A DNA stretch of 64,000 nt, taken from contig NZ_BCSX01000028.1 in assembly GCF_001570425.1 (NCBI RefSeq), positions 62,001 to 126,000 of the forward strand, written 5' to 3'. This stretch comes from Mycolicibacterium brisbanense. Its GTDB lineage: Bacteria > Actinomycetota > Actinomycetes > Mycobacteriales > Mycobacteriaceae. The notes beneath the pieces were generated by a model. That model searched no databases. It worked only from the letters and a program-made list of their open reading frames with translations, and was not told the origin of the DNA. Positions 1 through 7,319 of this stretch are shown piece by piece. Every line of letters begins with the position of its first letter. Position 1 is the first letter of the stretch. Position numbers and translations under genes: made by a program.

Positions 1-276
1 GGCGCCGGCTTCGGTGTCGATGACGCCGGACGAATCCTCACGCTGGTGTCCGGCATCGCGCTCTCGGCAGCCCACGACGTACTCGGATCCGCGGATTCCC
101 GGCGGCACCATCAGAACCCGGAGGTCGCCAGGGCACTCAAAGAGCTGCCGGCCGAGGACTTCCCGCTGCTCGGCACCGTCAACGCCCGACGTGCTGCGGC
201 CGCGGCCGACGACCGCGACTTCGAATTCAACCTCGGGGTGATCATCGCGGGCCTCGAACACGCCCTCGACGACTGA
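1..276 (+). CDS. TetR-family regulator, C-terminal part only
   Basis: An open frame runs in from the left edge and stops with TGA at 274-276, giving about 91 residues. There is no DNA-binding helix-turn-helix in the visible part. The residues form amphipathic helices (for example the stretch LTLVSGIALSAAHDVLG and the terminal FEFNLGVIIAGLEHALDD) typical of the ligand-binding C-terminal domain of TetR regulators of the TetR_C tetracycline-repressor-like type. Codon use is normal for the window, with G or C at most third positions. The stop lies 6 bp from the stop of the convergent crp2 gene. The assignment rests on overall look only, because the diagnostic N-terminus is outside the window. Confidence 0.6.
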   Translation, partial: GAGFGVDDAGRILTLVSGIALSAAHDVLGSADSRRHHQNPEVARALKELPAEDFPLLGTVNARRAAAAADDRDFEFNLGVIIAGLEHALDD

Positions 277-282
277 CGCGGA

Positions 283-957
283 CTACTTGGCGCGCAGCGC
301 CAACCGCTCGGCGTTGTCAATCAGAATGCTCTTGCCCTGCACGCGAATCCAGCCACGCTGAGCGAAATCGGCCAGCGCCTTGTTGACCGTCTCGCGGGAG
401 GAGCCGACCAGCTGGGCGATTTCCTCTTGCGTCAGTTCGTGGTTGACCCGCAGGGCATTGCCTTCGCGGCTGCCGAACCGCTGCGCCAGGTACAACAGCT
501 GCTTGGCCACCCGTCCCGGGACGTCGGTGAAGATCAGGTCGGACAGGTTGTCGTTGGTGCGGCGCAACCGGCGGGCCAGCACGCGCAGCAGCTGCTCGGC
601 GATCTCTGGCTCCTCGGCGATCCAGGACTGGAGTGCCGCACGGCTCATCGACACGGCCGACACCTCGGTGAGGGTGGTGACCGTGGAGGTACGCGGGCCG
701 GGGTCGAAGATGGCGAGTTCGCCGAACATGTCCGACGGACCCATCAGGGTGATCAGGCTTTCGCGGCCGTCGGTGGTCCGGCGCCCGATCTTCACCTTGC
801 CGGAGATGATGATGTAGAGCGTGTCGCCCGGTTCGCCTTCGACGAACACGGTGCGCCCGCGGGGGAAGGTCACCGGTTCGAGCTGACGTGCGAGCGTCTC
901 GATGGCTTTGGGCTGCAGGCCCTGGAAGATACCGGCACGGGCCAGGACCTCGTCCAT
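283..957 (-). CDS. crp2: Crp/Fnr-family cAMP-responsive regulator (Crp paralogue, Crp2-like)
   Basis: A 224-residue global regulator. Residues 1-115 form a cyclic-nucleotide-binding beta-roll, with GELAIFDPGPRTST as the phosphate-binding cassette. The C-terminus has the winged HTH with ELTQEEIAQLVGSSRETVNKAL as recognition region. It is very close to M. tuberculosis Crp (Rv3676) as I remember it, including LYIIISGKVKIGRR and FTDVPGRVAKQLL. M. smegmatis has two such proteins; the one in this neighbourhood is known as Crp2 (MSMEG_0539), hence the symbol. The ATG at 957 is preferred over an in-frame ATG at 972 because an AAGGGGGG Shine-Dalgarno sits just before it and would otherwise be coding. 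Two CRP-like sites near 29.0 and 39.0 kb are candidate local targets. Confidence 0.9.
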   Translation of the reverse strand: MDEVLARAGIFQGLQPKAIETLARQLEPVTFPRGRTVFVEGEPGDTLYIIISGKVKIGRRTTDGRESLITLMGPSDMFGELAIFDPGPRTSTVTTLTEVSAVSMSRAALQSWIAEEPEIAEQLLRVLARRLRRTNDNLSDLIFTDVPGRVAKQLLYLAQRFGSREGNALRVNHELTQEEIAQLVGSSRETVNKALADFAQRGWIRVQGKSILIDNAERLALRAK

Positions 958-1053
958 GCCGCCCCCCTTCAAATAATCGCCTCAGGCGTCACCGTCAATT
1001 TCGTACCCTACCGGGGGCGCGGATTTCCCAACGTGACGGATACCACTTTAGCT

Positions 1054-1069
1054 GACCGGTTTTCCGGTC
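1054..1069 (-). terminator. Hairpin after the response regulator gene
   Basis: A perfect 6-bp stem (GACCGG and its complement) with a 4-nt loop lies 7 bp beyond the response regulator stop, between it and crp2. Read on the minus strand the loop is AAAA and no U-tract follows, as is common for mycobacterial terminators. It would separate the two-component operon from crp2. Confidence 0.5.
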
Positions 1070-1075
1070 CTTGTG

Positions 1076-1738
1076 TCACTGGGGGGCGACGAGGCCGGTG
1101 TCGTAGGCGTGGATGATCGCGGCGGCCCGGTCACGCAGGTTCAGCTTGACGAAGATTCTGCCAATGTGGCTCTTGACAGTGAGCCCGGAAATGCTTAGTT
1201 CATCGGCGATCTCGGAGTTCGACCGCCCCTTGGCGATGAGGGTCAGGACGTCGAGTTCACGCGCCGTGAGGTCGTTGACCGCGGTGGCGCGCGGTGCCGT
1301 CGCGGCTTTGCGGTAGGTGCTGAGAACCCTGGATGTGACGGCCGGGTCGAGGTAGCTGTGCCCCTGCGCGACCGCCCGGACAGCTCGAATCAGCTCTTCG
1401 GCGGAGGAGTCCTTGAGCACAAAGCCTGCGGCCCCGGCCCGAAGCACGCCGGACAGCAGCTCGTCGTCGTTGAACGTGGTCAGGGCCAGTACGGGCGGAC
1501 CCGACTGCGCAGTGAGAAGGCGCGTGGCTTCGATGCCGTCGACGCGTTTCATCCGGAGATCCATCACGACGACGTCGGGGCGGTGCCTGTCGACGGCGGC
1601 GGGCACCTCGTCACCGTCAGCGCATTCGGCGACGATGGTGAACCCGTCCTTGCGGCGCAGAATCCGGCGGAGCCCGGAGCGCACCAGGTCCTGATCGTCG
1701 ACGAGCACGACCGCGATCTCGGGTGCCGGATCGGTCAT
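1076..1738 (-). CDS. NarL/FixJ-family response regulator
   Basis: A 220-residue two-component response regulator. The receiver domain (about residues 8-125) has the acidic pair DD at 14-15, phospho-acceptor Asp60 in VVVMDLRM, the switch Thr in ALTTF and the invariant Lys in VLKDSS. A GerE/LuxR-type HTH occupies about residues 155-215 (LTARELDVLTLIAKGRSNSEIADELSIS). The frame is open further upstream, but ATG 1738 is chosen: it overlaps the stop of the sensor kinase gene as ATGA, so translation is coupled, and the sequence upstream does not resemble a receiver domain. The partner is the adjacent histidine kinase. Target genes cannot be read from the sequence. Confidence 0.9.
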   Translation of the reverse strand: MTDPAPEIAVVLVDDQDLVRSGLRRILRRKDGFTIVAECADGDEVPAAVDRHRPDVVVMDLRMKRVDGIEATRLLTAQSGPPVLALTTFNDDELLSGVLRAGAAGFVLKDSSAEELIRAVRAVAQGHSYLDPAVTSRVLSTYRKAATAPRATAVNDLTARELDVLTLIAKGRSNSEIADELSISGLTVKSHIGRIFVKLNLRDRAAAIIHAYDTGLVAPQ

Positions 1739-2973
1739 GACGGTGCCAGAGGGCAGGACGACTCGGCGGTGCCGAGCGGAATGTTGGTGCGTACCGCCCA
1801 GCCGTCGGATGTCGGGCCGACGCTGATGATGCCGCCGAGCTGCCCGACGCGCTGTCGCATCCCGCGCACACCGCGACCTTCCGAACATCCGGCCGTGACC
1901 GCGACCGGCAGCTGGTTGACCACGTCAAGTGTTACCGAGGTGCGTGAGATGGTCAGCGTCACAGATGATTTCGCTTCAGGCGCGTGCTTGGCGATATTGG
2001 CCAGCGACTCCTGGGTGATGCGGTAGAGGGCCAGGCCGACAGCGGGGGAGACCTGCGTGGTGCGTCCGCCGGCGGTGAACTGCACGGTGAGGCCGGCGCG
2101 GACGAAGTCGTCGATCAGCCCGGAGATGTCGTCGATGCCCGGCTCAGGCGTGGTGCCCATCGGTGCGCTGTCGAGAAGCCCGACCGTGCGGCGGATGTCG
2201 GCCATCGCCTGGCGGCCAAGATGTTCGGCCTGCTCGAGCGCGTCGACGGCGTCATCGACATCGCGGTCCTGCTGCAACCCGCGGCGCGCACCTGTGATGT
2301 GCAGCAGCGTCACACTCAGCGAGTGGGCGATGACGTCGTGCACTTCGCGGGCGATCCGGCGCCGCTCGTCGGCTGCGGCATGGGCGGCCAACGCTGCCTG
2401 GGCATGCTGCTGCTGCTCCATCAACACGGTCTGCACGCGCATGAGATAGCCCACCAGCCAACCCATTCCGAGGATGCCGAGGTAGAGCGGAAGGTTGTCG
2501 AGCCTGTGCAACGCAGCCGCGGTCAACAGCAGAGCGGCGGCGGACACCGAGGACAGACACCCGCCCGCAAACCCCGTCAACGACGTCACCTCGCCCACCA
2601 TCAACACCGCCAGCAGGGGAGCGAAATCGTTGGCGACCGGCGTGGACGTCGCAAAGAGGAGCAACGCGGTGCCTGCCGTCCAGGCCACCCCCACCATCGG
2701 CGCCTTGAACTTGGCACCCGTCGCGTAGACCTGCACGAACGGGGCGACCGCCAGGGCGAGTGCCAGCAGGGACACCGCAAGATCGGCGCTGGGCCGCTGC
2801 ACGGCGGCGACCACTGCGGCGCCCACCACGGTGGCGTCGACCGCTATGACGGACGCCCAGTTGTGGCCGACCGGGATCGACTCGCCTTGCCTGCGCATCT
2901 GCTCGCGCACGGAGCGCGCCATCGCACTCAGCATGTTCCGATCGTAGAAGCCCGGGTCGCCGGTTCGCATCAT
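1735..2973 (-). CDS. Membrane sensor histidine kinase (HPK7 / NarX-DesK type)
   Basis: About 412 residues. The N-terminal half contains several hydrophobic segments between roughly residues 40 and 180, indicating an integral-membrane sensor with little extracytoplasmic domain. A HisKA_3 dimerisation domain follows, with phospho-acceptor His212 in REVHDVIAHSLSV, then an HATPase_c domain with N-box ITQESLANIAKHA and a G-box GRGVRGMRQRVGQLGG. It phosphorylates the NarL-type regulator whose gene overlaps its stop codon. Several ATG codons (2973, 2970, 2934) could be the start; none has a clear Shine-Dalgarno. The signal sensed is unknown. Confidence 0.88.
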   Translation of the reverse strand: MMRTGDPGFYDRNMLSAMARSVREQMRRQGESIPVGHNWASVIAVDATVVGAAVVAAVQRPSADLAVSLLALALAVAPFVQVYATGAKFKAPMVGVAWTAGTALLLFATSTPVANDFAPLLAVLMVGEVTSLTGFAGGCLSSVSAAALLLTAAALHRLDNLPLYLGILGMGWLVGYLMRVQTVLMEQQQHAQAALAAHAAADERRRIAREVHDVIAHSLSVTLLHITGARRGLQQDRDVDDAVDALEQAEHLGRQAMADIRRTVGLLDSAPMGTTPEPGIDDISGLIDDFVRAGLTVQFTAGGRTTQVSPAVGLALYRITQESLANIAKHAPEAKSSVTLTISRTSVTLDVVNQLPVAVTAGCSEGRGVRGMRQRVGQLGGIISVGPTSDGWAVRTNIPLGTAESSCPLAPS

Positions 2974-3012
2974 GCCGCGGGGGTATGGACGTGTCCTACC
3001 ACGGTCGTAGAG

Positions 3013-3267
3013 CTACAGCCGCAACATCTCGCGGCCCATCGCGGCGTCCTCGATGAAGTCGAGTCGGTGCGGTCGGTGGTACTCGGGTTGCGGCTTCGCG
3101 ATCAGTGCGGGGGCGAGCAGCCAGGCGCGTACGGCCGCCATGATCCGCCGCGATCGGTCGGTGATCGGGTGCGGCCTGGTGGCAGGTATCGCGATCGGGA
3201 CGGCGCGCGGCAATGCACGTGCGACGACCGCCATCTGGTGGGCTGGTGAACGTTGTGCTTGCGTCAT
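3013..3267 (-). CDS. Small hypothetical protein
   Basis: A candidate 84-residue basic protein ending in YHRPHRLDFIEDAAMGREMLRL, which has the look of a conserved actinobacterial tail, but I do not recognise a family. It has no signal peptide and no clear membrane span. It lies 39 bp upstream of the histidine kinase gene on the same strand and could be co-transcribed with it. Overlapping frames of similar length exist on both strands, so the coding assignment is moderate. Protein conservation in other mycobacteria would decide it. Confidence 0.45.
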   Translation of the reverse strand: MTQAQRSPAHQMAVVARALPRAVPIAIPATRPHPITDRSRRIMAAVRAWLLAPALIAKPQPEYHRPHRLDFIEDAAMGREMLRL

Positions 3268-3369
3268 GGTTTGACGCTATGGAGCCGAGGCGGTCTTCCA
3301 CATCGCGCTGCTGTCCGATCTTGATGTGCTACCGCAGTAGGAGATCGGCAACCGACCGCAGCACCAGAT

Positions 3370-4326
3370 TCAGGAGTGCTTGTCCTTCTTGCCGAATGGC
3401 AGCACGTGCATGATCGCGACCACGATGCCGCCGACCACCAAGCCGATGACAGCCGATGCCGCGGTGTTGACCAGCCACGCCGCGACGCCACCGAGCCCCG
3501 CCGCATTCGCCAGTGCGTGATGCACGAATTCCTCTGCGTGGTGCACCAACCCGTACGGGCCATGCCAGCCAAGGGTATTGGTGCCCGCGAGCAGGATGTG
3601 ACCGCCGACCCACAGCATCGCGACCGTGCCGATGGCCGACAGCGCGGTGAGCAGCTTGGGCATACCGGCGACCAGGCCACGCCCGATCCACTTGGCGAAC
3701 CGCGAATTGCGTTGTGTCAGAGCCAGACCGATGTCGTCCATCTTCACGATGCCTGCCACTACGCCGTACACCGCGGCGGTGATCACCAGGGCGACGATGG
3801 CCAAGATGATCAACCGGGGGAAGAACGGTTGGTGGGTAACCTCATTGAGGGCGATGACCATGATCTCGGCCGACAGGATGAAGTCGGTGCGGATCGCGCC
3901 GGTCACCATGTAGCGCTCGGCGTCCCCGCCGACCGCGCCTGCGGGCGCATCGTGATGGTCGCTCCCGTGTTTGGCGACGTAGCCCCAGACCTTTTCGGCG
4001 CCCTCGAAGCAGAGGTAGGTCGCACCCAGCATCAGGATCGGGGTCAGCAACCACGGCGCGAACTGGCTGAGCAGCAAGGCCACCGGCAGGATGAACACGA
4101 TCTTGTTGCGCAGCGAGCCGATCGCGATGCGCTTGATGACCGGTAGCTCGCGATCGGCGGTGATGCCGTGTACGTACTGAGGCGTCACCGCGGTGTCGTC
4201 GATCACGACACCGGCGGCCTTCGCGGTGGCTTTCCCCGTCGCGGCGCCGATGTCATCGATCGAGGCCGCGGCCAGACGTGCCAACGCCGCGACGTCGTCG
4301 AGCAAACCGAACAGGCCGGCGCTCAC
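3370..4326 (-). CDS. DUF808 family inner-membrane protein (YedI-like)
   Basis: A 318-residue polytopic membrane protein. The N-terminus MSAGLFGLLDDVAALARLAAASIDDIGAATGKATAKAAGVV and the following DTAVTPQYVHG are hallmark sequences of the DUF808/YedI family. Several membrane spans follow (for example around VFILPVALLLSQFAPWLL and LIILAIVALVITAAVYGVVAGIV). The start is a GTG. The molecular function of this family is not established. The gene is read toward the two-component cluster and is separated by about 60 bp from the purine permease gene on the same strand. Confidence 0.85.
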   Translation of the reverse strand: MSAGLFGLLDDVAALARLAAASIDDIGAATGKATAKAAGVVIDDTAVTPQYVHGITADRELPVIKRIAIGSLRNKIVFILPVALLLSQFAPWLLTPILMLGATYLCFEGAEKVWGYVAKHGSDHHDAPAGAVGGDAERYMVTGAIRTDFILSAEIMVIALNEVTHQPFFPRLIILAIVALVITAAVYGVVAGIVKMDDIGLALTQRNSRFAKWIGRGLVAGMPKLLTALSAIGTVAMLWVGGHILLAGTNTLGWHGPYGLVHHAEEFVHHALANAAGLGGVAAWLVNTAASAVIGLVVGGIVVAIMHVLPFGKKDKHS

Positions 4327-4387
4327 TGCTTGTTCTCTTCGCGCAAGCGGCTCATCGGCGCGTCTCCATGAGCCTGAACATTACCTG

Positions 4388-5803
4388 TCAGTGCATGCCG
4401 ATGAGCGACTCGATCCAGCCGCGAGCGAAGTACAGGATGAAGCCGGCCGCGACGATCCACAGCAGCGGGCTGATCTCCCGGGCCTTGCCCGCGGCCGACC
4501 GCAGCACGGCCCACGCGACGAAGCCGACGCCGATGCCGTTGGCGATCGAGTAGCTGAACGCCATGGTGGCCACCGTGAGGACGACCGGCAGCGCGATCGA
4601 GAACTCGGAGATATCGATGTGACGCAGGTGCGACACCATCATCGCGCCGACGATCACCAGCGCCGCGGCGGCGACTTCCGTGGGCACGATCGAGGCCAGC
4701 GGCGAGACGAACATCGCCGCGAGGAACAGGGCGCCGGTGACGAGATTGGCCAGCCCGGTGCGGGCGCCCTCCTCAATACCCGCGCCCGATTCGATGAATA
4801 CCGTGTTGGACGACGCGGACGACGCACCGCCGACGACGGCGCCTGCGCCCTCGACGATCAGCGCGGACCGCAGACGCGGGAAGGTGCCCTGGGCATCAGC
4901 CAGACCGGCCTCGCGGGACAGTCCGGTCATGGTGCCCATGGCGTCGAAGAAGTTGGCGAACACCAGCGTGAAAACCAGCATGATGGCGGCCAGCGCGCCG
5001 ATCCGGCTGAAACTGCCGAGGCTGAATGCGCCGACGAGCGACATGTCGGGCAGCGCGAACGGAGATCCGGACAGCGACGGTACCGACAGACCCCAGCCGC
5101 CGTGGTGCTCGGTCGCCGACCCCAAGTGCCAGATGGCCTCGACGATGATCGCGATCACCGTGCCCGCGGCCAGCCCGATCAAAATGCCGCCGCGTACCCG
5201 CCGGGCCACCAGGATGCCGGTGATCAGCAAGGTCACCACGAACACCACGGTGGGCACGGTGTTGATCGAGCCGGTGCCGCCGCTACCCAGGCCCACCGGC
5301 GGTGACGGGTGTCCGGTGGAACCCACGAAGCCGGCGTCGACGAGGCCGATGAACAGGATGAACAGCCCGATGCCCGCTGTGATGGCGAGCTTGAGCTGGA
5401 TGGGCACGGCGTCGAAAACCAGCCGTCGCAAGCCGCTCGCCGCCAGCAGCACGATCACCAGGCCGTTGATGACGACCAGACCCATCGCCTCCGGCCAGGT
5501 CACCGAGCCGACGACCGTGGTGGCCAAAAACGAGTTGATGCCGAGGCCTGCCGCGAACGCGAAGGGCATCCGCGCGATGACGCCGAACAGGATCGTCATC
5601 ACGCCGGCGGCCAGCGACGTCGTCGCCGACACTTGCGCGAACGTGAGCTTGTTGCCTGCCACGTCGGGAGCGCTCGAGAGGATGACGGGGTTCAGCACGA
5701 TGATGTAGGCCATCGCGATGAACGTGACGACGCCACCGCGTATCTCGGCGGAGACACTGGAGCCGCGCGCCGAGATTTCGAAGAAGCGATCGAGGCGGTT
5801 CAT
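4388..5803 (-). CDS. NCS2/AzgA-type purine (adenine, guanine, hypoxanthine) permease
   Basis: A 471-residue proton-coupled nucleobase transporter. The N-terminal MNRLDRFFEISARGSSVSAEIRGGVVTFIAMAYIIVLNP is characteristic of the AzgA/PbuG branch. Later motifs include FAAGLGINSFLATTV, FFDAMGTMTGLSREAGL and the ASSASSNTVFIESGAGIEEGARTGLA loop. About 12 or more hydrophobic spans are visible. The start is taken at ATG 5803, where the family similarity begins; the frame is open 14 codons further upstream. It is divergent from the ECF sigma factor gene across a 274-bp intergenic region. Exact purine specificity cannot be told. Confidence 0.88.
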   Translation of the reverse strand: MNRLDRFFEISARGSSVSAEIRGGVVTFIAMAYIIVLNPVILSSAPDVAGNKLTFAQVSATTSLAAGVMTILFGVIARMPFAFAAGLGINSFLATTVVGSVTWPEAMGLVVINGLVIVLLAASGLRRLVFDAVPIQLKLAITAGIGLFILFIGLVDAGFVGSTGHPSPPVGLGSGGTGSINTVPTVVFVVTLLITGILVARRVRGGILIGLAAGTVIAIIVEAIWHLGSATEHHGGWGLSVPSLSGSPFALPDMSLVGAFSLGSFSRIGALAAIMLVFTLVFANFFDAMGTMTGLSREAGLADAQGTFPRLRSALIVEGAGAVVGGASSASSNTVFIESGAGIEEGARTGLANLVTGALFLAAMFVSPLASIVPTEVAAAALVIVGAMMVSHLRHIDISEFSIALPVVLTVATMAFSYSIANGIGVGFVAWAVLRSAAGKAREISPLLWIVAAGFILYFARGWIESLIGMH

Positions 5804-5884
5804 AGCTGATGACCCTAAAGTCGGCGGCCGCCGCTCGCTCAGCATTGCCCCGACTGCGTTGCCCGTGCCGCGCCACGGAACGCC

Positions 5885-5915
5885 TTGACCTCAAGTTGAC
5901 TTCAGGTGCCATGCT
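5885..5915 (+). promoter_or_regulatory. MerR/SoxR-type promoter with 19-bp spacer and dyad
   Basis: A -35 box TTGACC (5885-5890) and a -10-like CATGCT (5910-5915) are separated by 19 bp, the over-long spacing used by MerR-family activators. The spacer carries a dyad, ACCTCAAGT, 2 bp, ACTTCAGGT (5888-5907), with 8 of 9 pairs matching. This closely resembles the SoxR box of actinobacteria (CCTCAAGTT-centred). It reads toward the ECF sigma factor gene. The predicted transcript start falls at or beside the ATG at 5922. No MerR-family gene is present in the window, so the regulator would act in trans. Confidence 0.6.
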
Positions 5916-5981
5916 GCGGTCATGACAGTCGGATGGCCGCCCGTAAAACTCGCTGCGGCGTCGGGAAACCAGCACGAATCC

Positions 5982-5995
5982 GGGGGTAAACCCCC
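5982..5995. promoter_or_regulatory. Perfect palindrome GGGGGT-AA-ACCCCC
   Basis: Two 6-bp arms with a 2-bp centre lie between the MerR-type promoter and the ECF start codon. This would be in the 5' leader if transcription starts near 5922. It may be an operator or a leader hairpin; the function is not known. Confidence 0.35.
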
Positions 5996-6077
5996 TGGGA
6001 GTGGGTTTCGGCGCGGGATAGCTTCGGGTTACGAAGTGGCCAGGACCGGATCGACGACAAACGGCAGGAGCGGGGCC

Positions 6078-6677
6078 ATGCCAGTCACCAAGCCAGTCCC
6101 TATGAGCGTGCGATTCGAGCGCGATGCGCTGCCCCTGTTGGACCAGCTCTACGGGGTCGCGCGCAAGTACGCGCGTAGCGCCGCCGATGCCGAGGACCTG
6201 GTGCAGGAGACAATGCTCAAGGCCTACGCCAGTTTTCACACGTTCGAAGAGGGCACCAATATCAGGGCGTGGCTGTTCCGGATCCTCACCAACACGTGGA
6301 TCAACTCGTATCGCGCTGCCCAGCGCAGACCCGACGAGGTGCTGGCCGACACCGTTACCGACGCGCAGTTGGCCGCTGTGGCAGCACGTTCGACGGTCGA
6401 GTTGGCGTCGGCGGAACTCGCCGCGCTTGAGTCGCTAGGCGACGACGAAGTCTGCCGGGCCGTGCAGTCCCTGCCGGAGTTTCAGCGGATCGTCGTCTAC
6501 TACGCCGACGTTGTGGGCTTCCGGTACAAGGAGATCGCCGAGATCCTGGACATTCCGGTGGGCACTGTGATGTCCAGGTTGCACCGCGGCCGGCGCGAAT
6601 TGCGCGGCTTGCTTGCCGAGATCGCCGTTGCCCGTGGCTATGTCGGCCGCGACGGCTCTGCGGGAGCGGCAGCCTAG
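6078..6677 (+). CDS. ECF sigma factor, SigH/SigR-like
   Basis: A 199-residue sigma-70 family factor. Region 2 is VRFERDALPLLDQLYGVARKYARSAADAEDLVQETMLKAYASF..NIRAWLFRILTNTWINSYR and region 4 is LPEFQRIVVYYADVVGFRYKEIAEILDIPVGTVMSRLHRGRRELRGLL, both close to mycobacterial SigH. ATG 6078 is chosen because AGGAG lies 7 bp before it. The frame is open back to ATG 5922, but that 52-codon extension has only about 65% G or C at third positions by hand count, lower than the gene body, and so looks like leader. I see no anti-sigma gene of the RshA/zinc-anti-sigma type beside it. A MerR/SoxR-type promoter precedes it, suggesting redox or toxicant control. Confidence 0.9.
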   Translation: MPVTKPVPMSVRFERDALPLLDQLYGVARKYARSAADAEDLVQETMLKAYASFHTFEEGTNIRAWLFRILTNTWINSYRAAQRRPDEVLADTVTDAQLAAVAARSTVELASAELAALESLGDDEVCRAVQSLPEFQRIVVYYADVVGFRYKEIAEILDIPVGTVMSRLHRGRRELRGLLAEIAVARGYVGRDGSAGAAA

Positions 6678-6818
6678 CTCCCTGGCCGCCCGGTCGCGGC
6701 CGAGGATTGTCCGGTGAATCGGGAAGCCGGGCGCGCCTGCCCGTGTTGTCACGTGATTGAGGCACGGCTCAGTGGAGCGGATAACCCGGCTTAGGTGTAA
6801 GGTTTTTCCGGCTGTACA

Positions 6819-6833
6819 TAGTTATTCGAACTA
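6819..6833. promoter_or_regulatory. Inverted repeat upstream of mmpS
   Basis: TAGTT and its complement AACTA flank a 5-bp centre in a locally AT-rich stretch 46 bp before the mmpS start. The 200-bp gap between the sigma factor and mmpS is otherwise unremarkable, with a weak GC-rich hairpin after the sigma factor stop. This could be a repressor site or part of the mmpS promoter. Confidence 0.25.
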
Positions 6834-6878
6834 ATTCGCTGAGCGTTCGCACAGTTCGGGTGATGTCGGGAGGTATGG

Positions 6879-7319
6879 GTGGTGGCGAGTCGCATCGCGC
6901 GAGTGTTCAAAGTGCTGTGGATACCGCTGGTCCTGATCGTCGTGTTGGCGATCTCGGGTCTGGCGGTGTCCCGACTGCACCGGATGTTCGGCTCCGAAGA
7001 TCTCAACGCGAATGCCGGTGCCGGCATCGAGATCGTGCAGTTCAACCCCAAGGTGCTGGTGTACGACGTGTACGGGCCGGAGGGGTCGACCGCGACGATC
7101 AGCTACTTCGACCCGGACGCGAAAATCCACGAGGTCAACACCACCCTGCCGTGGTCGGTCACGTTGTCGACCACGCTGCCGACGGTCAGCGCCAATCTCA
7201 TGGCCCGCAGTGACAGCAACCAGATCGGCTGTCGCGTCACGGTGAACGGGACCGTTCGTGAAGAGCAATCCGCCGATGGCATCAATGCCCAGACCTACTG
7301 CTTGGTGAAGTCCGCATGA
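6879..7319 (+). CDS. MmpS family membrane protein
   Basis: A 146-residue accessory protein of an RND transporter. One N-terminal membrane anchor (about residues 12-33, VLWIPLVLIVVLAISGLAVS) is followed by a periplasmic beta-rich domain with NPKVLVYDVYGPEGSTATISYFDPDAKIHEVNTTLPWSVTL and two cysteines in IGCRVTVNGTVREEQ and TYCLVKSA, as in the MmpS4/MmpS5 family. The start is GTG 6879 with GGGAGG 5 bp upstream. Its stop overlaps the mmpL start as ATGA, so the pair is translationally coupled. MmpS proteins assist their MmpL in exporting lipids, siderophores or drugs; the cargo here is unknown. Confidence 0.93.
   Translation: MVASRIARVFKVLWIPLVLIVVLAISGLAVSRLHRMFGSEDLNANAGAGIEIVQFNPKVLVYDVYGPEGSTATISYFDPDAKIHEVNTTLPWSVTLSTTLPTVSANLMARSDSNQIGCRVTVNGTVREEQSADGINAQTYCLVKSA

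Noticed and set aside
1984..3249. A 421-codon open frame antisense to the histidine kinase
   Set aside because: The kinase on the other strand carries all catalytic motifs; the antisense product is an artefact of codon bias.
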